Notes: generated by a model from the letters alone, not told the origin. Shown: positions 1-12,517, counted from the first letter of the stretch. The stretch: 64,000 bases of DNA from Saccopteryx bilineata (GCF_036850765.1 NC_089494.1:56933809-56997808), one strand, 5' to 3'. Numbers and translations are program-made.

Positions 1-1680
1 TGGCCTCCAGAAATTTATAATGTGGAACAGCATTGGGAGGAATGACCTTGGTAGACCCAGGAAATAATTAAAAGTGAAATCATGTCAAGCCCTACATGAT
101 TAATTAAGTCCTTAGATGAAAGACGTTGCTAGTGAAAGTACTATAGGCAAGTTCAGGGGAAAAGATATTAATGTAGCTGGAGTTGCTTTATGAAAAAGTT
201 GGTATTTAAGGTATCCTTGAAATAGGGGCTGTGGAAGTAACCAGTGTGAGAAGTTTCTGGTGCAAGGAAGAGCTCAAACTCTCCCAGACAGAAGTAACTG
301 TCTCTTTCCTCTACTTTGGCTTTAACCTGTGAACAAATGTTAGTTTAATACTCATATTTATTTATCCTTCTGTTTGGTACAAAACTTCCCAATGTTCTTG
401 CTTTCATCAAGTCTTAGGGTATGTGTCCTTTTCTTTGTTGTTTTTGTTTGTTTGTTTTTTTATTCAAGCATGGTCAAGTTCAAGTTTTCCAGTAAAACAC
501 AAAGACATTCTTGACAAGCCTCCAGCTCTGTTTTTTCAGTCACATAAAAAGCCACAGAACATTGAGGGAAAGGTATTAAAGTCTAAACAATGTACAGACA
601 ATTTTCTCAAATAACAGAAAGCACCATGAATAATCTAATCCATGCACCTGTAGGTTATTTCTAATTATATTATTTACTTCACTGAGCAGACATGGAAGAG
701 TCATTTATAAGCAAATATCCAAGAAGGAAACAATAAGAAGATACATTTATAAAAAAAATAATGTTTTAGAGCTTTTGGGGTGCATTTAAAATCTGTTTTA
801 AAATACTATCATTTATTGCATCTGTATAAAAGATTTGCTTTTAAACAATAATTGTTTTTGCAGTAAATTGAAGATATGAAACTATCTGATTCTATTTACA
901 TTTAATTATAAAGGAACTACATTGTAACTTTGAAAGGTAAAGGGTTGTTCTAGCTTTTCCACTGCGAATAGATGTTGTGATCTGTAAATGGCTCTGTTTG
1001 GAAAAGTGACCCGAAAAATACTTATTTTTAAATCCGATTTGACTGATTCAATACAATGTCAGAATTTTCTAGGTTGATTTCCTTAGTTTTGTCTTTTTCT
1101 ATTATTTCCCCTGTTACTGACATCCCCTAAGGACGAAAGAACCATCTCATGTTTTACTAGCTTGGTTTTACACAGAAACCTCTGAAAGTGAAGGTTGACA
1201 CAATAATTCTTAATTAGGCGAGGGCTGTGGTTTTGCTTTCAGTAAGAGGCAATTTCCACTCAGGACAGCTGTGGCCCTCAGGTTTCCAGCAGCCCATTGG
1301 CGGCAGCTTGTATTTCAGACTGGAAGCCACCCAGAAATCTAGTTCTGTTATTGTGTGCCAGTTTGGATTAGGGGAAGCCCGTACACAGGACAGGGTAATC
1401 ACACCATCAAACAGGCATGGGCAGTTAGGTTTTCACAGCCATAATTAGGTGGTGGAGTGTTTGTTTCTCTTGCATCAGAAAAAGGTTTTGAGGCAGAGGG
1501 CTATATTACTTCCATTCTGTATGTATGTCTAAACTAAAAATAAAATTAATTACAGTTTATACAAGAAAACATATCCCACCTATGTTGAGAGTGAAATAAA
1601 GGCATAAAATACCTGAAAAAGGAAACATGTGATCCCTAAGTATTCATTATCTTACATTTTGGTTATCGTGACTAATGACA
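1..1680. other. unique non-coding sequence
   Basis: AT-rich sequence without a recognisable repeat or a credible reading frame. A T/G-rich stretch lies near 431-463. The piece at about 1215-1500 is more GC-balanced and reads like old unique sequence; its two short opposite-strand frames overlap each other and look like chance. It probably belongs to a 5' intron of CCDC141, but that is inferred only from the exons downstream. Confidence 0.5.
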
Positions 1681-1689
1681 ATGGGTGCT

Positions 1690-1850
1690 GGTTACTAACT
1701 TTTATGGAACACTGGATGGATGCAGTGTGCTCAGTGCTTTATGTGCATCATCTCACTTTGGTCTTATAAAAGTATTAAGGGAAAAGCACTCTTCATATGC
1801 CCATTTTCGAGATGTAAAAAAAAAAAGGGACTTGGTGTAGTTGTATAAGT
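1690..1850 (-). repeat. MIR-like SINE fragment
   Basis: The stretch contains the order typical of the MIR core read in reverse: a growing-tissue-like 'cagtgtgctcagtgctttatg' type block, then 'catcatctcact', then a 'cccattttcgagatg' block corresponding to the MIR 'cccattttacagatg' segment. It is strongly diverged. Boundaries are approximate. Confidence 0.5.
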
Positions 1851-2139
1851 TAGCACAGTTGATAAGCACAGAGCCTGCTGCTGATGCTATTTGGGTGACA
1901 CTTGGAGGGTATTCTTGCCCTCACATATTCATGACCTTCCTATCATTAGAGAAGCATTCCACCATGAGAGAAGCATTCTTTCAAACTATCAGTGAATTGT
2001 TCTTCATTCAGATATAAATAGTGGAGCAGGCATCTTGCCATCCTGCTACATTTTACTAATGAGATCTGCTTGGGATTCCTTTGGTTCTAAAAGTTTTCTT
2101 GTCCTTGACTGACACCTGAGCTGGATGCTGATGAAGGGT

Positions 2140-2350
2140 TTCAGGAAAGGAAAAGAAACCCTCGTAGATACAGATAACAGTATGGTGATTACCAGAGGGG
2201 AAAGAGGAGGGTTGAGGGAGGATAAATGGCGATAGAAGGAGACTTAGCTTGGGGTGGTGAACACTCAATACAACATACAGATGGTGTACTATAAGAACTG
2301 TACACCTGAAATCTACCTAATTTCATTAACCAATTTCACCCCAATCAATT
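2140..2350 (+). repeat. old L1 3' UTR fragment
   Basis: Contains 'ggtgattaccagaggggaa' followed about 110 bp later by 'gtacacctgaaatctac'. This is the same order as in the L1 3' ends at 14636-14731/22726-22890 and at 23690-23965. It is diverged and lacks a clear poly(A). Confidence 0.6.
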
Positions 2351-2694
2351 CAATAATTTTTTAAAAGTGTAGAATGGGGGGTAGTAATATGAGTATTTTT
2401 ATAAAAATAAAGCCTTAAGTTAAAACAAATATTATTCTCTAATAATTGAGTTAGGATTAGCCAACATGTGGGAAAAGATTTAGCATGAATATCAGGGTTT
2501 TCCTTACACTCCTGCAATCGCACCAGATACTACCCTCCCATCGACAGTGAGTTCATGGCTAACTCTAGCTGCCGTCAGGAAACATTGCATTCTTTAGGAT
2601 TACAACAAGCTTTGCATTTAACTGGCTGCACTGCTGAAATATTTCCATAAAATATCAATGCCACAATTAGGTTAGAATAATTATGCAGCATACA

Positions 2695-3010
2695 TAGTAT
2701 TTACTTTAGAGACTACTTTCATATATACTGTCTCATTTTTTTTGCTAACATAATAAGGACCAGTGTGGTATTATGGACTCTTTCTAAGTGAGGAAACTGA
2801 GTCTTAAAGAGGTCTTTTTGTTTTTTGTTTTTACATTCCCTTGACTGACTTACTTTATAACTAGAAATCTGTACCTTTTGCCCCATTCTCCCCACCCCCA
2901 ACCTGTTTCCTCTACCTCCAGCAACCACTAATCAATCAGTCCTCAGAGAGGTTTGATGGCTTGCTCAGGGCTGGTAACTGGCTAAGCTGGGACTTCCACT
3001 CTGATTAATA
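2695..3010 (-). repeat. MIR fragment split by an L1 piece
   Basis: The left part ends in 'gaggaaactgagtcttaaagagg' and the right part resumes with 'ggcttgctcagggctggtaactggct', which are consecutive MIR (reverse) segments. The T-rich insert at about 2815-2940 resembles the reverse of an L1 3' UTR. The layering implies that the L1 fragment entered an older MIR. Confidence 0.5.
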
Positions 3011-3714
3011 TTTAGTTTGTCATGTAGCCTGTGGCCTTCTGGCATAAGCTAAGCACCCAAGCCTCATCTTATTAAGAAGTATAGACCTGATTCCACAAAA
3101 AGTGCTGTTATAGCACAGTCAACAGTGGGGATGCTTTGGTCTCTAATAGGGAGTGTGACCTAAATCTAGTCCCATGCCCACATGGAGTATTCTGGTGTGG
3201 AGACCCTTAGGTCCCCTGCTGCTGGCGGTGTACATTGGCCCAGAGGAGTACTGCGGCACCGCTTGGGCGATCTATTATACATAACTCACATAAAAGATCT
3301 AAGGACAAAAATTTGGTAAAATTATACGTTTGAATTTTAGTTCTGGAGTTCCTTGTATGGTTGAATAGAAAGGAGAACAATATATGATACATTCTTGTGT
3401 TGAAACACACAAATGCTTTCAATGAAACCGTTGGATTCTCACTGATAATAATAACAAAGACTCTATTACTAATAAACACAAAAATAATTCTCTCTTATCT
3501 AAATTTTTTAAATGATCTTCTTACTACTGTGAAATAGGTTAAGAGCTACATTAGTGTATTTGAACTATACTGTTTCGACTTTTTAAAGTCAATATGCAGA
3601 AGACTCCAAAGATGTCCCTCTGCTCCCCCTTTATATTAATTAGTACCTCCCTCCTCACACAGTTGCTAATCCCTGGCAACCAACAGATATCTGTTCTCTT
3701 TTTTCTTTTATTTA

Positions 3715-3734
3715 TTTATGTATTTGCTTATTAT

Positions 3735-3767
<33 letters not shown>

Positions 3768-3905
3768 TGAGAGACATTAATTTTGTTGTTCTACTTATTT
3801 ATGCATTCACTGGCTTATTGTTGTATGTGCCCTGACCAGGGATTGAACCTGCAACCTTGGTGTATTGGGAGGACACTGTAACCAACTGAGCTACCTGGAC
3901 AGGGC
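3715..3905 (-). repeat. short tRNA-derived SINE (Ves type)
   Basis: Read in reverse, it opens with a degenerate tRNA-like head ending in 'gccctgaccaggga' and finishes in a (GA)n-rich tail at about 3742-3768. It has the short body also seen at 34092, 35915, 41527 and 58318. It sits inside the L1 at 3601-5190. Confidence 0.75.
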
Positions 3906-4249
3906 CAAATCACTTTTCCATCCCTGTAATTTCACCATTCAAGGTGTAATATAAATGAGACATATAGTTTGATTTTTTATTTGAAATTGATTTTTTTTCA
4001 CTCAGCAGAATGCCTTTGAGATCCATCCAAGTTATATCAATAATTCATTCCCTTTCTATTGCTGAGTAGCCTTCAATGGTATAAATATACCATAATTTGT
4101 TTAATTTTCACTCATTGAGGCACATTTTGGTTGTTTCCACATTTTGGTTATTATGAATAAAGTTTCTATGAACATTCATGTACAGACATTTCTGTGAAAA
4201 TAAGATTTCAATCTTCTGTGATAAATACAACTGTAGGGTCTTATGGTGG

Positions 4250-4268
4250 TTTTATTTTTTATTTTATT

Positions 4269-4311
<43 letters not shown>

Positions 4312-4312
4312 T
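4250..4312. repeat. (TTTA)n microsatellite
   Basis: About 15 tandem TTTA units directly at the poly(A)/poly(T) end of the SINE that follows. It most likely grew from that SINE's tail. Confidence 0.9.
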
Positions 4313-4640
4313 ATTCTGCTGAAATGGGAAGTGGGGAGGCAGAGACTCCCGCAAGCACCTGACTAAGATCCACCCAGCATGCCCACTAGGGGCATTGCTC
4401 TGTTGCAACCAGAGCCATTGTAGCACCTGAGACGGAGGCCATGGAGTCATCCTTAGTGCCTGGGCCAACTTTTTTCCTATGGAATCTTGGCTGTGGGAAG
4501 GGGAGAGATATAGATCAAGGAGAGGGGAAAGAGTGGAGAAGCAGATGGGCACTTCTCCTGTGTGCCTTGACTGGGAATCGAATCTGAGACATCCACCCAC
4601 TGGGCTAGTGTTCTACCTCTGAGTCAACCAGCCAGGGCCT
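4313..4640 (-). repeat. long-body tRNA-derived SINE (Ves type)
   Basis: On the minus strand it starts with a tRNA-like head ('ggccctggctggttgactca') and continues with the GC-rich long body shared with copies at 6622, 10479, 22965, 24973, 26142, 54375 and 54800. Moderately diverged. Confidence 0.85.
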
Positions 4641-4662
4641 TTGTTTTTTTTTAATAAAAAAA

Positions 4663-5010
4663 TGCTGACCTCTTCGGATCATGGTGCAGTGAATAGAGTG
4701 TCAGATTAGGATGCAGAAGACCTAGGTTTGAAACCCTGAGATCACTGGCTTGAGTGTGGGCTCACCAGCTTGAGCCCAAAGGTTGCTGGCTTGAGCCCAA
4801 GGTTGCTGGCTTGAGCCCAAGGTTGCTGGCTTGAGCAAGGGATCACTAGCTCAGCGAGAGTTCTCCCTGTCAAGGCACATATGAGAAAGCAATCAATGAA
4901 TAACTAAGGTGCCACAACTATTAGTTGATGCTTCTCCTCTCTCTTCCGTCCTGTCTGTCTGTCCTTGTCTGTCCCTCTCTTTCTCTTAAAAAAACAAAAA
5001 ACAAAAAACA
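4663..5010 (+). repeat. tRNA-derived SINE with tandem central blocks
   Basis: A tRNA-like head (4666-4740) is followed by three near-identical 20-bp blocks built on 'ggttgctggcttgagccca' (about 4781-4840). A 'caaggcacatatgagaa' box, 'agttgatgcttctc', a CT-rich part and an A-rich tail follow. The copy at 5366 has the same ends but no such blocks, so the centre varies in copy number. Confidence 0.85.
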
Positions 5011-5054
5011 CCAGACTCTTTTTCAAAGTGGCTGTACCATTTAATATTCCTACC

Positions 5055-5125
5055 AGAATGTAATGCTGAGGTCTCAAATTCAAAACCCTGGTCTTGCCTG
5101 GTCAAGGCACATATGACAAACAGAG
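5055..5125 (+). repeat. SINE fragment
   Basis: Only the part from 'aatgctgaggtctcaaattcaaaaccctgg' type sequence to 'ggtcaaggcacatatgac' is present. It is a truncated relative of the copy at 5366. Confidence 0.6.
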
Positions 5126-5365
5126 ATTGTTTTTCTTCACTTTAGCAGTAATTGGTAGTGTTATCTTTTTTCTTTAACTCTTCTATTGGATGTGTGCCAC
5201 AATATTATTACAGTGTAGGGCCTACTAGAGAATAATAATTTTGCTTTAGATATAAAACAAGGTCTGAAGTAAAAAGAATAGAAAGAAAAAGATATAAGAG
5301 TTTATGAGTAGCTTTTCTTACCTGAATACTGATAAAAGCTTTTTTATAAGAAATAAGTTTTTTAG

Positions 5366-5580
5366 CCTAACCTGTGGTGGGGCAGTGGCTAGAGCATCAA
5401 CCTGGAATGCTGAGGTCGCCAATTTGAAACCCTGGGCTTGCCTGGTCAAGGCACATACGACAAGCAACAAGCAAGCATAAATAACTAAAGTGAAGCACCT
5501 ATGAGTTGATACTTCTAGCTCCACCCCCCCTTCTCCTCTCTCTGTAAAATCAGTAAATAAAATACTAAAAAAAAAAAGAA
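5366..5580 (+). repeat. short tRNA-derived SINE
   Basis: Complete short form: head 'cctaacctgtggtggggcag', B-box-like region, 'tggtcaaggcacatacgac', 'gagttgatacttctagctcc', CT-rich part, poly(A). It has no central tandem blocks. Confidence 0.85.
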
Positions 5581-6620
5581 AGAAATTTTATGTAGTTGAA
5601 CTGGAAATGATACAAGAAAAGACAATGTGTGGTATTGGGCAACCTGTACAGTAATGAGGCTCTGGTATTAATAGATCTTTATAATAAATGATTTTTCTCT
5701 CAGCATTAATGTTTTGCATCTATGAAGTAAAGGCTATCGTAGTAATTTTTTTAAAAATATTGAGTGCATTGCTTATTAGTAGTATAGACTGATTATATTT
5801 TAATGATTCCTGGAGTTTCTAGGGAGACCTATGAAGATGATAGAAATATTTGGGAGTTATTAAGTATTGGATCCAAAGTGACTTTGTCTTCTGATGATAA
5901 GTAGACACCACCATTTAAGCTTGGAACATTGGTTTTGTGGACACAGTTATATTTTTGAATTACCAAATAATAGTTAACATCGCCAAAGCACAACGATCTG
6001 AACTTGGAGTTGTGGGAGGCCAAAGGAAGAGGAGAATGGTCAGGTTTCTGGGAACTTGTAATCTGCTAAACACCAGATATTTATTTTTTTTAATTTGCTC
6101 TTAAGAAGTTACTACCAGAAAAACAATTTAATGACCCATTTCCTCCAAATATGAATTTTAAAGCACTGATTTTACTTTTCTTGCTAGTTACCATTTTCAG
6201 TAACTTCATCTCAAATAAATTTAAAAATAAATACCATACTGTGCTGAAGGAAATATAAAACTGGATAAGATGGTCCTTGCTCTCACCTAGTTTATAATCT
6301 ATCTAATTTAAAACTCGCTCAGTCACAATTTTATTATACAGTGAAATGTAACATCCAAATTAGAAAAGTGGGAATAACGTGAGAAAGTAGTCCAGAGGAA
6401 GGAGGAATTGCTTTCTGGCTGGGTTGAACAGAGGGGTTTCATTGAGGAGGGGCTCTGGCATTGGACCTGAAGGCTAACACGTTTTGGATAGGCAAAAAAG
6501 AAAGTGTAAAAGTATTCTAGTTAAAATGAGCGGCAAAAACCAAAACAAATCTGTGTTGTTATGTGGGAGACTAACAAAAATAATAGAACTTAACTACTAT
6601 TTTTAAAAATTTTCAAAATT
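5581..6620. other. unique non-coding sequence
   Basis: No repeat or exon recognised. Short frames here lack splice context or similarity to anything I know. Confidence 0.5.
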
Positions 6621-6621
6621 T

Positions 6622-6989
6622 CCCTGGCCGGTTGGCTCAGTGGTAGAGCGTCGGTGTGGAGTGCAGAAGTCCCGGGTTCGATTCCCGGCCAGGGCACATA
6701 GGAGAAGTGCCCATCTGCTTCTCCACCCCGCCCCCTCTCCTTCCTCTCTGTCTCTCTCTTCCCCCCCCACAGCCGAGGCTCCATTGGAGCAAAGATGGCC
6801 CAGGCGCTGGGGATGGCTCCTTGGCCTCTGCCCCAGGCGCTAGAGTGGCTCTGGTCGCAACAGAGCGACGCCCCGGAGGGGCAGAACATCTCCCCCTGGT
6901 GGGCGTGCAGGGTGGATCCCGGTCGGGCGCATGCGGCAGTCTGTCTGACTGTCTCTCCTCGTTTCTAGCTTCAGAAAAATACAAAAAAA
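6622..6989 (+). repeat. young long-body tRNA-derived SINE
   Basis: Very well preserved. The A box 'tggctcagtgg' and the B box 'ggttcgattcc' are intact, so the RNA polymerase III promoter may still work. The body contains a pyrimidine run ending in CAG and then a YY1-like 'aagatggcc'. An A-rich tail follows. The flanks 'tttcaaaattt' and 'ttccaaaattt' look like an imperfect target duplication. Reading frames drawn through it on either strand are artefacts of GC-rich SINE text. Confidence 0.9.
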
Positions 6990-6994
6990 ATTTT

Positions 6995-9985
6995 TTCCAA
7001 AATTTTTATTTGTGGCTTTCAAGTATACCAAGTTGTCTTCTGTTTACTGGCAAAATAAAGATGAATTCTATGAACTAGAGTCCCTACCTGTATCTCACAG
7101 TCTGTGTTGCAGATAGACTCGGCAGTGTCAGGAAAACACATGCAGGATATACCACATATATTTGCTCTTTTATAAAATTGCTATTCAGGGGACTATTTAA
7201 TGCTCCACTGAAGAGAAAATCCATAATCCTTTCTGTGCTCTGCATGGCAGCTGGAGCAGTGTAATGTCCATAAAATATGCTATACTTAAAACCAACGATT
7301 TCAAAGCTACACTTAAAAAGACAGAGTGCATTTTTCAAATATCACAGATATCCCTGGTTTCCTATTGTTTTTGGAACCTTAAGGGAAAGTAGTGCCTTTT
7401 AAAAACATCTCTTTAAATAACCAGCTTTATGATGTTTACTAGAGTGTCTTTTTCTTAGATCCAGTTCCAAAATACTTTCCTAAGTTTAATATCTGACCAA
7501 GTGGGAGAGGAAAACTTAAATTAGGCTGGCCTTGACTGAGTCCTGAGGCAAGCCATTTTTTATGGAGTGCTCATCCTAGAAGCTCCATATCTCATTGTCA
7601 ACAGAAAGTCTGCTTACACTGTAAGCTGGGCATTCCATTTTGTTCTGTTTAACAACTAGCTTTTAAAAAAAAACCACCCACGTTATTATTGCCGCTGTCA
7701 ATTAATCTAAGTGTTTTCTTTGGTGACTTCCCTGAGGCTTCTTCAACCTGAGAATGGATTTTTCTTTTTAATCTGAAAATGTCTTTTCTTCCCCAAAGGA
7801 CAAGAAATCTTTTTTCTTTAGACTTTGAAAATATATTAAACTATATTTTTGCTCCTCAGACAGTGTCTAATTTTTCTTTGTGATATTTTGTATAACCCAA
7901 CTGCCACTTTCTTCAAATATAGAGATGGTACCAAGGTGAAAGGAGGGCTTTATTATGCTCTGAAGCAGGTGATGTGGATGGAAGGTGTAAATAGTATTGG
8001 AGAGGTGGGAAACCAGCGTGTTTAACCCTTCAGGACAGAAAGAGGGATTGCTACCCTCATCACACAGAAAGCATTGTTCTCCCAAGTTAAGACATAAGTA
8101 GGATGTGGAAGCTCATTTATGAGATGGATTTCTCCGGTTTACAATGGGATGCTGTGGCTCCTTAACACAAGTAACACTGTGAAAATACAGGACTTGAGTT
8201 GTTGTTATTGTTATTATTATATTGCAAAGGTCAATTACTATTTAGATACAAATCAAGAAGGTAAGATGTAGGGAAAGTTAGACTAATAGGCCACTGGTAG
8301 GCACTTAGTTTTGCTGTGATTATTTAAAAGTTTAAAATATCTGGATAACATGGAAAGTTTGATCATTACAACTTAAATGTATTTCTGCTGTGTAAAAAAT
8401 TGAAATTTCAAGTAAATAAAAACTGATACATTTTTCTGCATGAGTAAAGTCTCCCTAACCGCTTATTAAAAAAATTCCTGAACTGCAGGTGCTGACAAAA
8501 AGAATATAGTTTATACTCAAGGTTTGCCTTGGAGCCAGTTCATCTTAACACACCATTTTTAACACCTTCTACCCGTTAGAAACACAGTCTCAGCACTTTA
8601 TAAACTCCAGCCTACTTTAGTCCTTACCCTTCACCATGATGCCAACCCCCACCTTCTAACCTCAGTTGGAATTCAACCTGTTTTCCACTACGTAAAAATT
8701 AACTCATGCATCAAAAGATATCTCGATATTAATATGCAATTCTTCCCGCTCACTGATTCAGTCATTAGCTAATGAAAGCAGGTGCTGGATTAGCTGTGGG
8801 CAATGCCAAGATGCCTATGACATGGTTCCTGTACTCAAGAAGCTTATATGAATGTGGGCCATTTTTTTTTTGTACTTTGCATTTTGAAAAGTTTTAAATC
8901 TACAGAAATCTTTTACCTAGATTTACTAACTGTAATATTATTCTACATTTGCTTTCTCTTTCCCATATTAAAATATTTATATATATCTCATATCAAAGGG
9001 TGGGTATTTAAACAAGTAAGCCAATATATTTGAAGAGGATTCAACAAAAAAGCGTATATGATTAATGTAAGAGGGAATCAGAGAGCTCTTTCTAGAATTA
9101 TTTGCCAGGTATGTAAGGGTGGGTGCATAGCCTGAGCAACAGGAAAAGCACATACCAAGGACCCAGGAGCTACCCAGTGTGGAGAACTGAGAGAGCAGTA
9201 AGTAGTTTTGTATGGTTGGCGCATGGGCTAGGGAAAGGGGGTTGGGAAAAGGGTCATGAGAGAGACAGGATGGACACTGACAAGTGTTAGGCAGGGAGTG
9301 ACCCGATTTGTGCACTGTTATTAGAACTTTACAGAGAAATGCTTAAGTTAAAAGAACTACTTAGGGTAAAGGAGAAGTTTTCAGATGCCCTGATAAGCCT
9401 AGAGATAGAAATAGTTTGGAAATTGATTGGCTTTTAAAAGCCCTATCCTCCCTCATGAGTAGATGTTCTATTTGTTATCCCCGGAAAAATGCATGTTTGG
9501 AAAGTTGCTTCTAAAATATGATTATACATCAGAATCAAGAATGTTTTTAGGAAACAGAGATGTCCAGTTATTTTGCTTCACATCTATTGAGTCAGAATCC
9601 TTTGAAGTATGACCCAGGATTCTTTGTTTTCCGAAATCTCCCCTCCATGGTGCTGAGGTTTGAGAGCACTGAGTTGTAGAGGGGATGACAGGGAGAATCC
9701 GCTGCAGAGGGCTTTGCAAAGGGCTCAGACCCGGTCAGTGCCCGGGACAACCCTAATGGATAGCATAGGAATACATTTACCACATCAGTCTGCATTGTTC
9801 AAGCTGCCATGTCGTATGTCTTTAGAAAGTATCACAAAGTCAGGCACAAGGGAGGGGCTCCAAGAATATCTGCAAACTGAATGAGCATTGCTTAACCCTA
9901 GTGTTTGCAAAGGAGATGACTAGCAGTATGCCTGTGTATCTTTGGCCAAAACTCTAAAAATACAGACTTATCAAAATAATTGATA
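6995..9985. other. about 3 kb of unique non-coding sequence
   Basis: No transposon boundary can be placed. Some parts (about 8510-8660 and 9590-9760) have the GC-balanced look of very old repeats but I cannot name a family. An octamer-like 'atatgcaa' lies near 8733 in an AT-rich block. No exon candidate with both splice sites and known protein similarity was seen. Confidence 0.45.
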
Positions 9986-9987
9986 TA

Positions 9988-10432
9988 GCTTGACCAGTGG
10001 TGGCACAGTGGCTAAAGTGCTGACCCGGAATGCTGAGCTTGCTGGTTCGTAACCCTGAAGTCACTGGCTCTGAGTGTGGGCTCCTCAGCACAGGGTCTCT
10101 GGTTTGAGCAGCAGATTGTCCCAAAGCTCACCAGCTTGAGCCCAAAGGTTACTAGCATGAAAAGCTCAAGGTCGCTGGCTTGAGCAAGGGGATACTGGCA
10201 CGGCCCCAGTCAAGGTGGTCAAAATATAGATGAGAAACTCAATGCACAACTAAAGTGACAGCATCTATGAGTTGATGCTTATCACTCTCTCTCTCCTCGG
10301 AAGCAATAAATGCACAACTAAAGTGAAAGCAACTACACAATTACAAGTTGATGCTTCTCACCCTCTCTCATTTTCTCTCTCACTTCCTGTCTCTCTCAAA
10401 ATAAAAATAAACAAACAAATAATTAAAAAATA
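9988..10432 (+). repeat. long tRNA-derived SINE with degenerate central blocks and duplicated tail
   Basis: The head 'cttgaccagtggtggcacag' is followed by several diverged 'gcttgagcccaaaggt' blocks. The end module 'gcacaactaaagtga...agttgatgctt' occurs twice, at about 10242-10290 and 10310-10370, so the copy has an internal duplication of its 3' part. It ends in an A-rich tail. Confidence 0.8.
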
Positions 10433-10478
10433 AATTATGTAGATAACCTAAAGTCCAGGTATTTACTCAGACTTTTTT

Positions 10479-10837
10479 TTCATTGTTGTATTTTTCTGAA
10501 GTTGGAAATGGGGAGACAGTCAGACAGACTCCCACATGCACCCAACTGGGATCCACCCGGCATGCACACCAGGGGGCAATGCTCTGTTGCAACCAGAGCC
10601 ATTCTAGCACCTGAGGCAGAGGCCATAGAGCCATAGAGCCATCCTCAGCGCCCGGGCCAACTCTGCTCCAATGGAGCCTTGGCTGTGGGAGGGGAAGAGA
10701 GAGACAGAGAAGAAGGAGAGGGGGAGGGGTGGAGAAGCAGATGGGTGCCTCTCCTGTGTGCCCTGGCTGGGAATTTAACCCAGGACTCCTGCATGCCAGG
10801 CCAATGCTCTACCACTGAGCCAACCGGCCAGGGCCTC
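10479..10837 (-). repeat. long-body tRNA-derived SINE with target duplication
   Basis: The minus-strand head is at 10805-10837 ('gccggttggctcagtggtag' in reverse) and the long body and poly(T) run lie on the left. The 12-bp repeat 'ctcagacttttt' flanks it at 10467-10478 and 10838-10849, so the insertion boundaries are firm. Confidence 0.9.
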
Positions 10838-10849
10838 CTCAGACTTTTT

Positions 10850-12167
10850 CAGCTATTCTATTAATTTAAAAAACATTCAGACTCAGCCACTTTGATAAAA
10901 TATCTGCTTTAAAGAAGACAGCAGAACATAGGAGATGACATCAGTCACCTTGTGAACACTACCACACTGAGACTTCGTGGGCTAACCTAAGAAAAAGTAT
11001 TTCCTGGCATTCCTGAATCAATTATCTTCACTGTGTGACTGTGACAGATAGTCCAGGTAATGACACATAGAGATAATAATGGGAGTTAAATCAGACAGAT
11101 ATTAAATAATGAAGATAGGAAAAGCCACTTAAAGCTTAACAGTCACACCGTGATGTTCCTTTCAAAGGGTGGCCTTGGCGCTGCCTGAGAGGAGGCCTGC
11201 AGTAGTGGCTTCCTGAGTAGTTGACATCTGGGCCAATAGCTAACGTAGTTTCCTGTGGCTGGTGGAGGGATTACAGAGAAGAGGGCAATGAGGTGCTACC
11301 CCATCTGGAAAGTAGCAAGATTGAAAATATTCCAGAGAAGTAGCTTATATTAAGAAACACAGTATTGGAACAGGGGTAATGGGAAGCACACAGCCCATAC
11401 CTCTAGTGTTACTCTGGTAACAGAGGTTCTTTAGAATGCAATGTGTTTGTTCATTGCTGTATAAATTTTTTGTTGTTATTTTTCCATAGATAAATCACAA
11501 ATGTAGGCAATCTCTAAATATATCTTATTTTTTGGATTATTTTTCTCTTGTTCTGTTCTTGGTTATATTAAACACACTAATGTCTTCTTTGAAAGTTGGT
11601 AAATTCAGTCATTTCAAAACTCTCAGTTATAAGAAAGTTATAAGAAATTTTGTGTTTTTTAAAACTAAAGTTTATGTTCTTTTTCTACTTAGCAGGTATT
11701 TTAGATTACCTGATAGGATGAGATGTGGTTTCAAGAAAACTCTTGAAAATCTATTTTCAGATCTTATCTGTAGAATAGAAAAGTTTCAGATGGCATCTTC
11801 ATCCTGACTTTGAAAAATAATGATTAATAACAAAAATGCTTGGCAGCAGAGATTAAAATCAGATTGACAGTAAGCTAAAATATTATATTTATTGATTCAA
11901 AGATTATTATATTTATATTTAAACTCATAATTCACCGATCAACAAATGGCTATTATTGTTAAAACTGGTCATTATTATGCATTATATGATCAGTTTTGAA
12001 ACATATTTATTAGACAATTATTAGTATTAGAAGAAATTGTTGAACATTACTGTAAACATTGATTTAGAATACATTTTGTGTCAGCATTGGCAATGTGGTT
12101 TCAGTAATGACAGAGCATGTTTACTTTGTTTTAGTGAAGGATGCTCTAGAGATACATAAAAATTATA

Positions 12168-12202
<35 letters not shown>

Positions 12203-12505
12203 GTCTTCTTAGTCATTAATGTGGTCCTTAGCCCAAGGGAACTACAAATCCCAGAATACAACATTGCATTCTTAAACATGGATCTCAGAATCTAATGGAC
12301 CAAATATGATGACAGTTGGATTTGTCATGAAGCCAAATGCTAAGACTTAAAACTTTACACAACAAAGATTTTTCTTAAGTTTGCTACATTTTTACCTTCA
12401 ATTTTAAATAATGAATGTTTGTACTGTCTCATCAGTATGATTGAATTTTTTATACATAAACAATAATCATGTTATAGGGAATCAGTACAAGATATAGGGA
12501 CAAAA
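10850..12505. other. unique non-coding sequence with a dinucleotide repeat
   Basis: No repeat family or exon recognised, apart from a (TG)n-(TA)n microsatellite at about 12167-12202. Confidence 0.5.
12167..12202. repeat. (TG)n(TA)n microsatellite
   Basis: Alternating purine-pyrimidine tract: about nine TG units followed by about eight TA units. Confidence 0.95.
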
Positions 12506-12517
12506 GAACTGATTGAG

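Larger units (their letters stand above)
3601..5190 (-). mobile_element. old antisense L1 (ORF2 end and 3' UTR) broken by SINEs
   Basis: Typical reverse L1 text is visible: 'tgctgagtagccttcaatgg', 'gaggcacattttggttgtttcc' and, after the SINE insertions, 'caaagtggctgtaccattt'. The segments are collinear once the inserts at about 3715-3905, 4250-4640, 4663-5010 and 5055-5125 are removed, so one old L1 was the landing site for at least three SINEs. Confidence 0.7.

Noticed and set aside
4178..4366. 62-codon frame with Phe-Ile-Tyr-Leu repeats
   Set aside because: It translates the (TTTA)n microsatellite.
6640..7078. Overlapping frames of 67-140 codons on both strands
   Set aside because: They lie in a GC-rich tRNA-derived SINE; the same translations recur in the copies at 23 kb, 25 kb, 26 kb and 54.8 kb.
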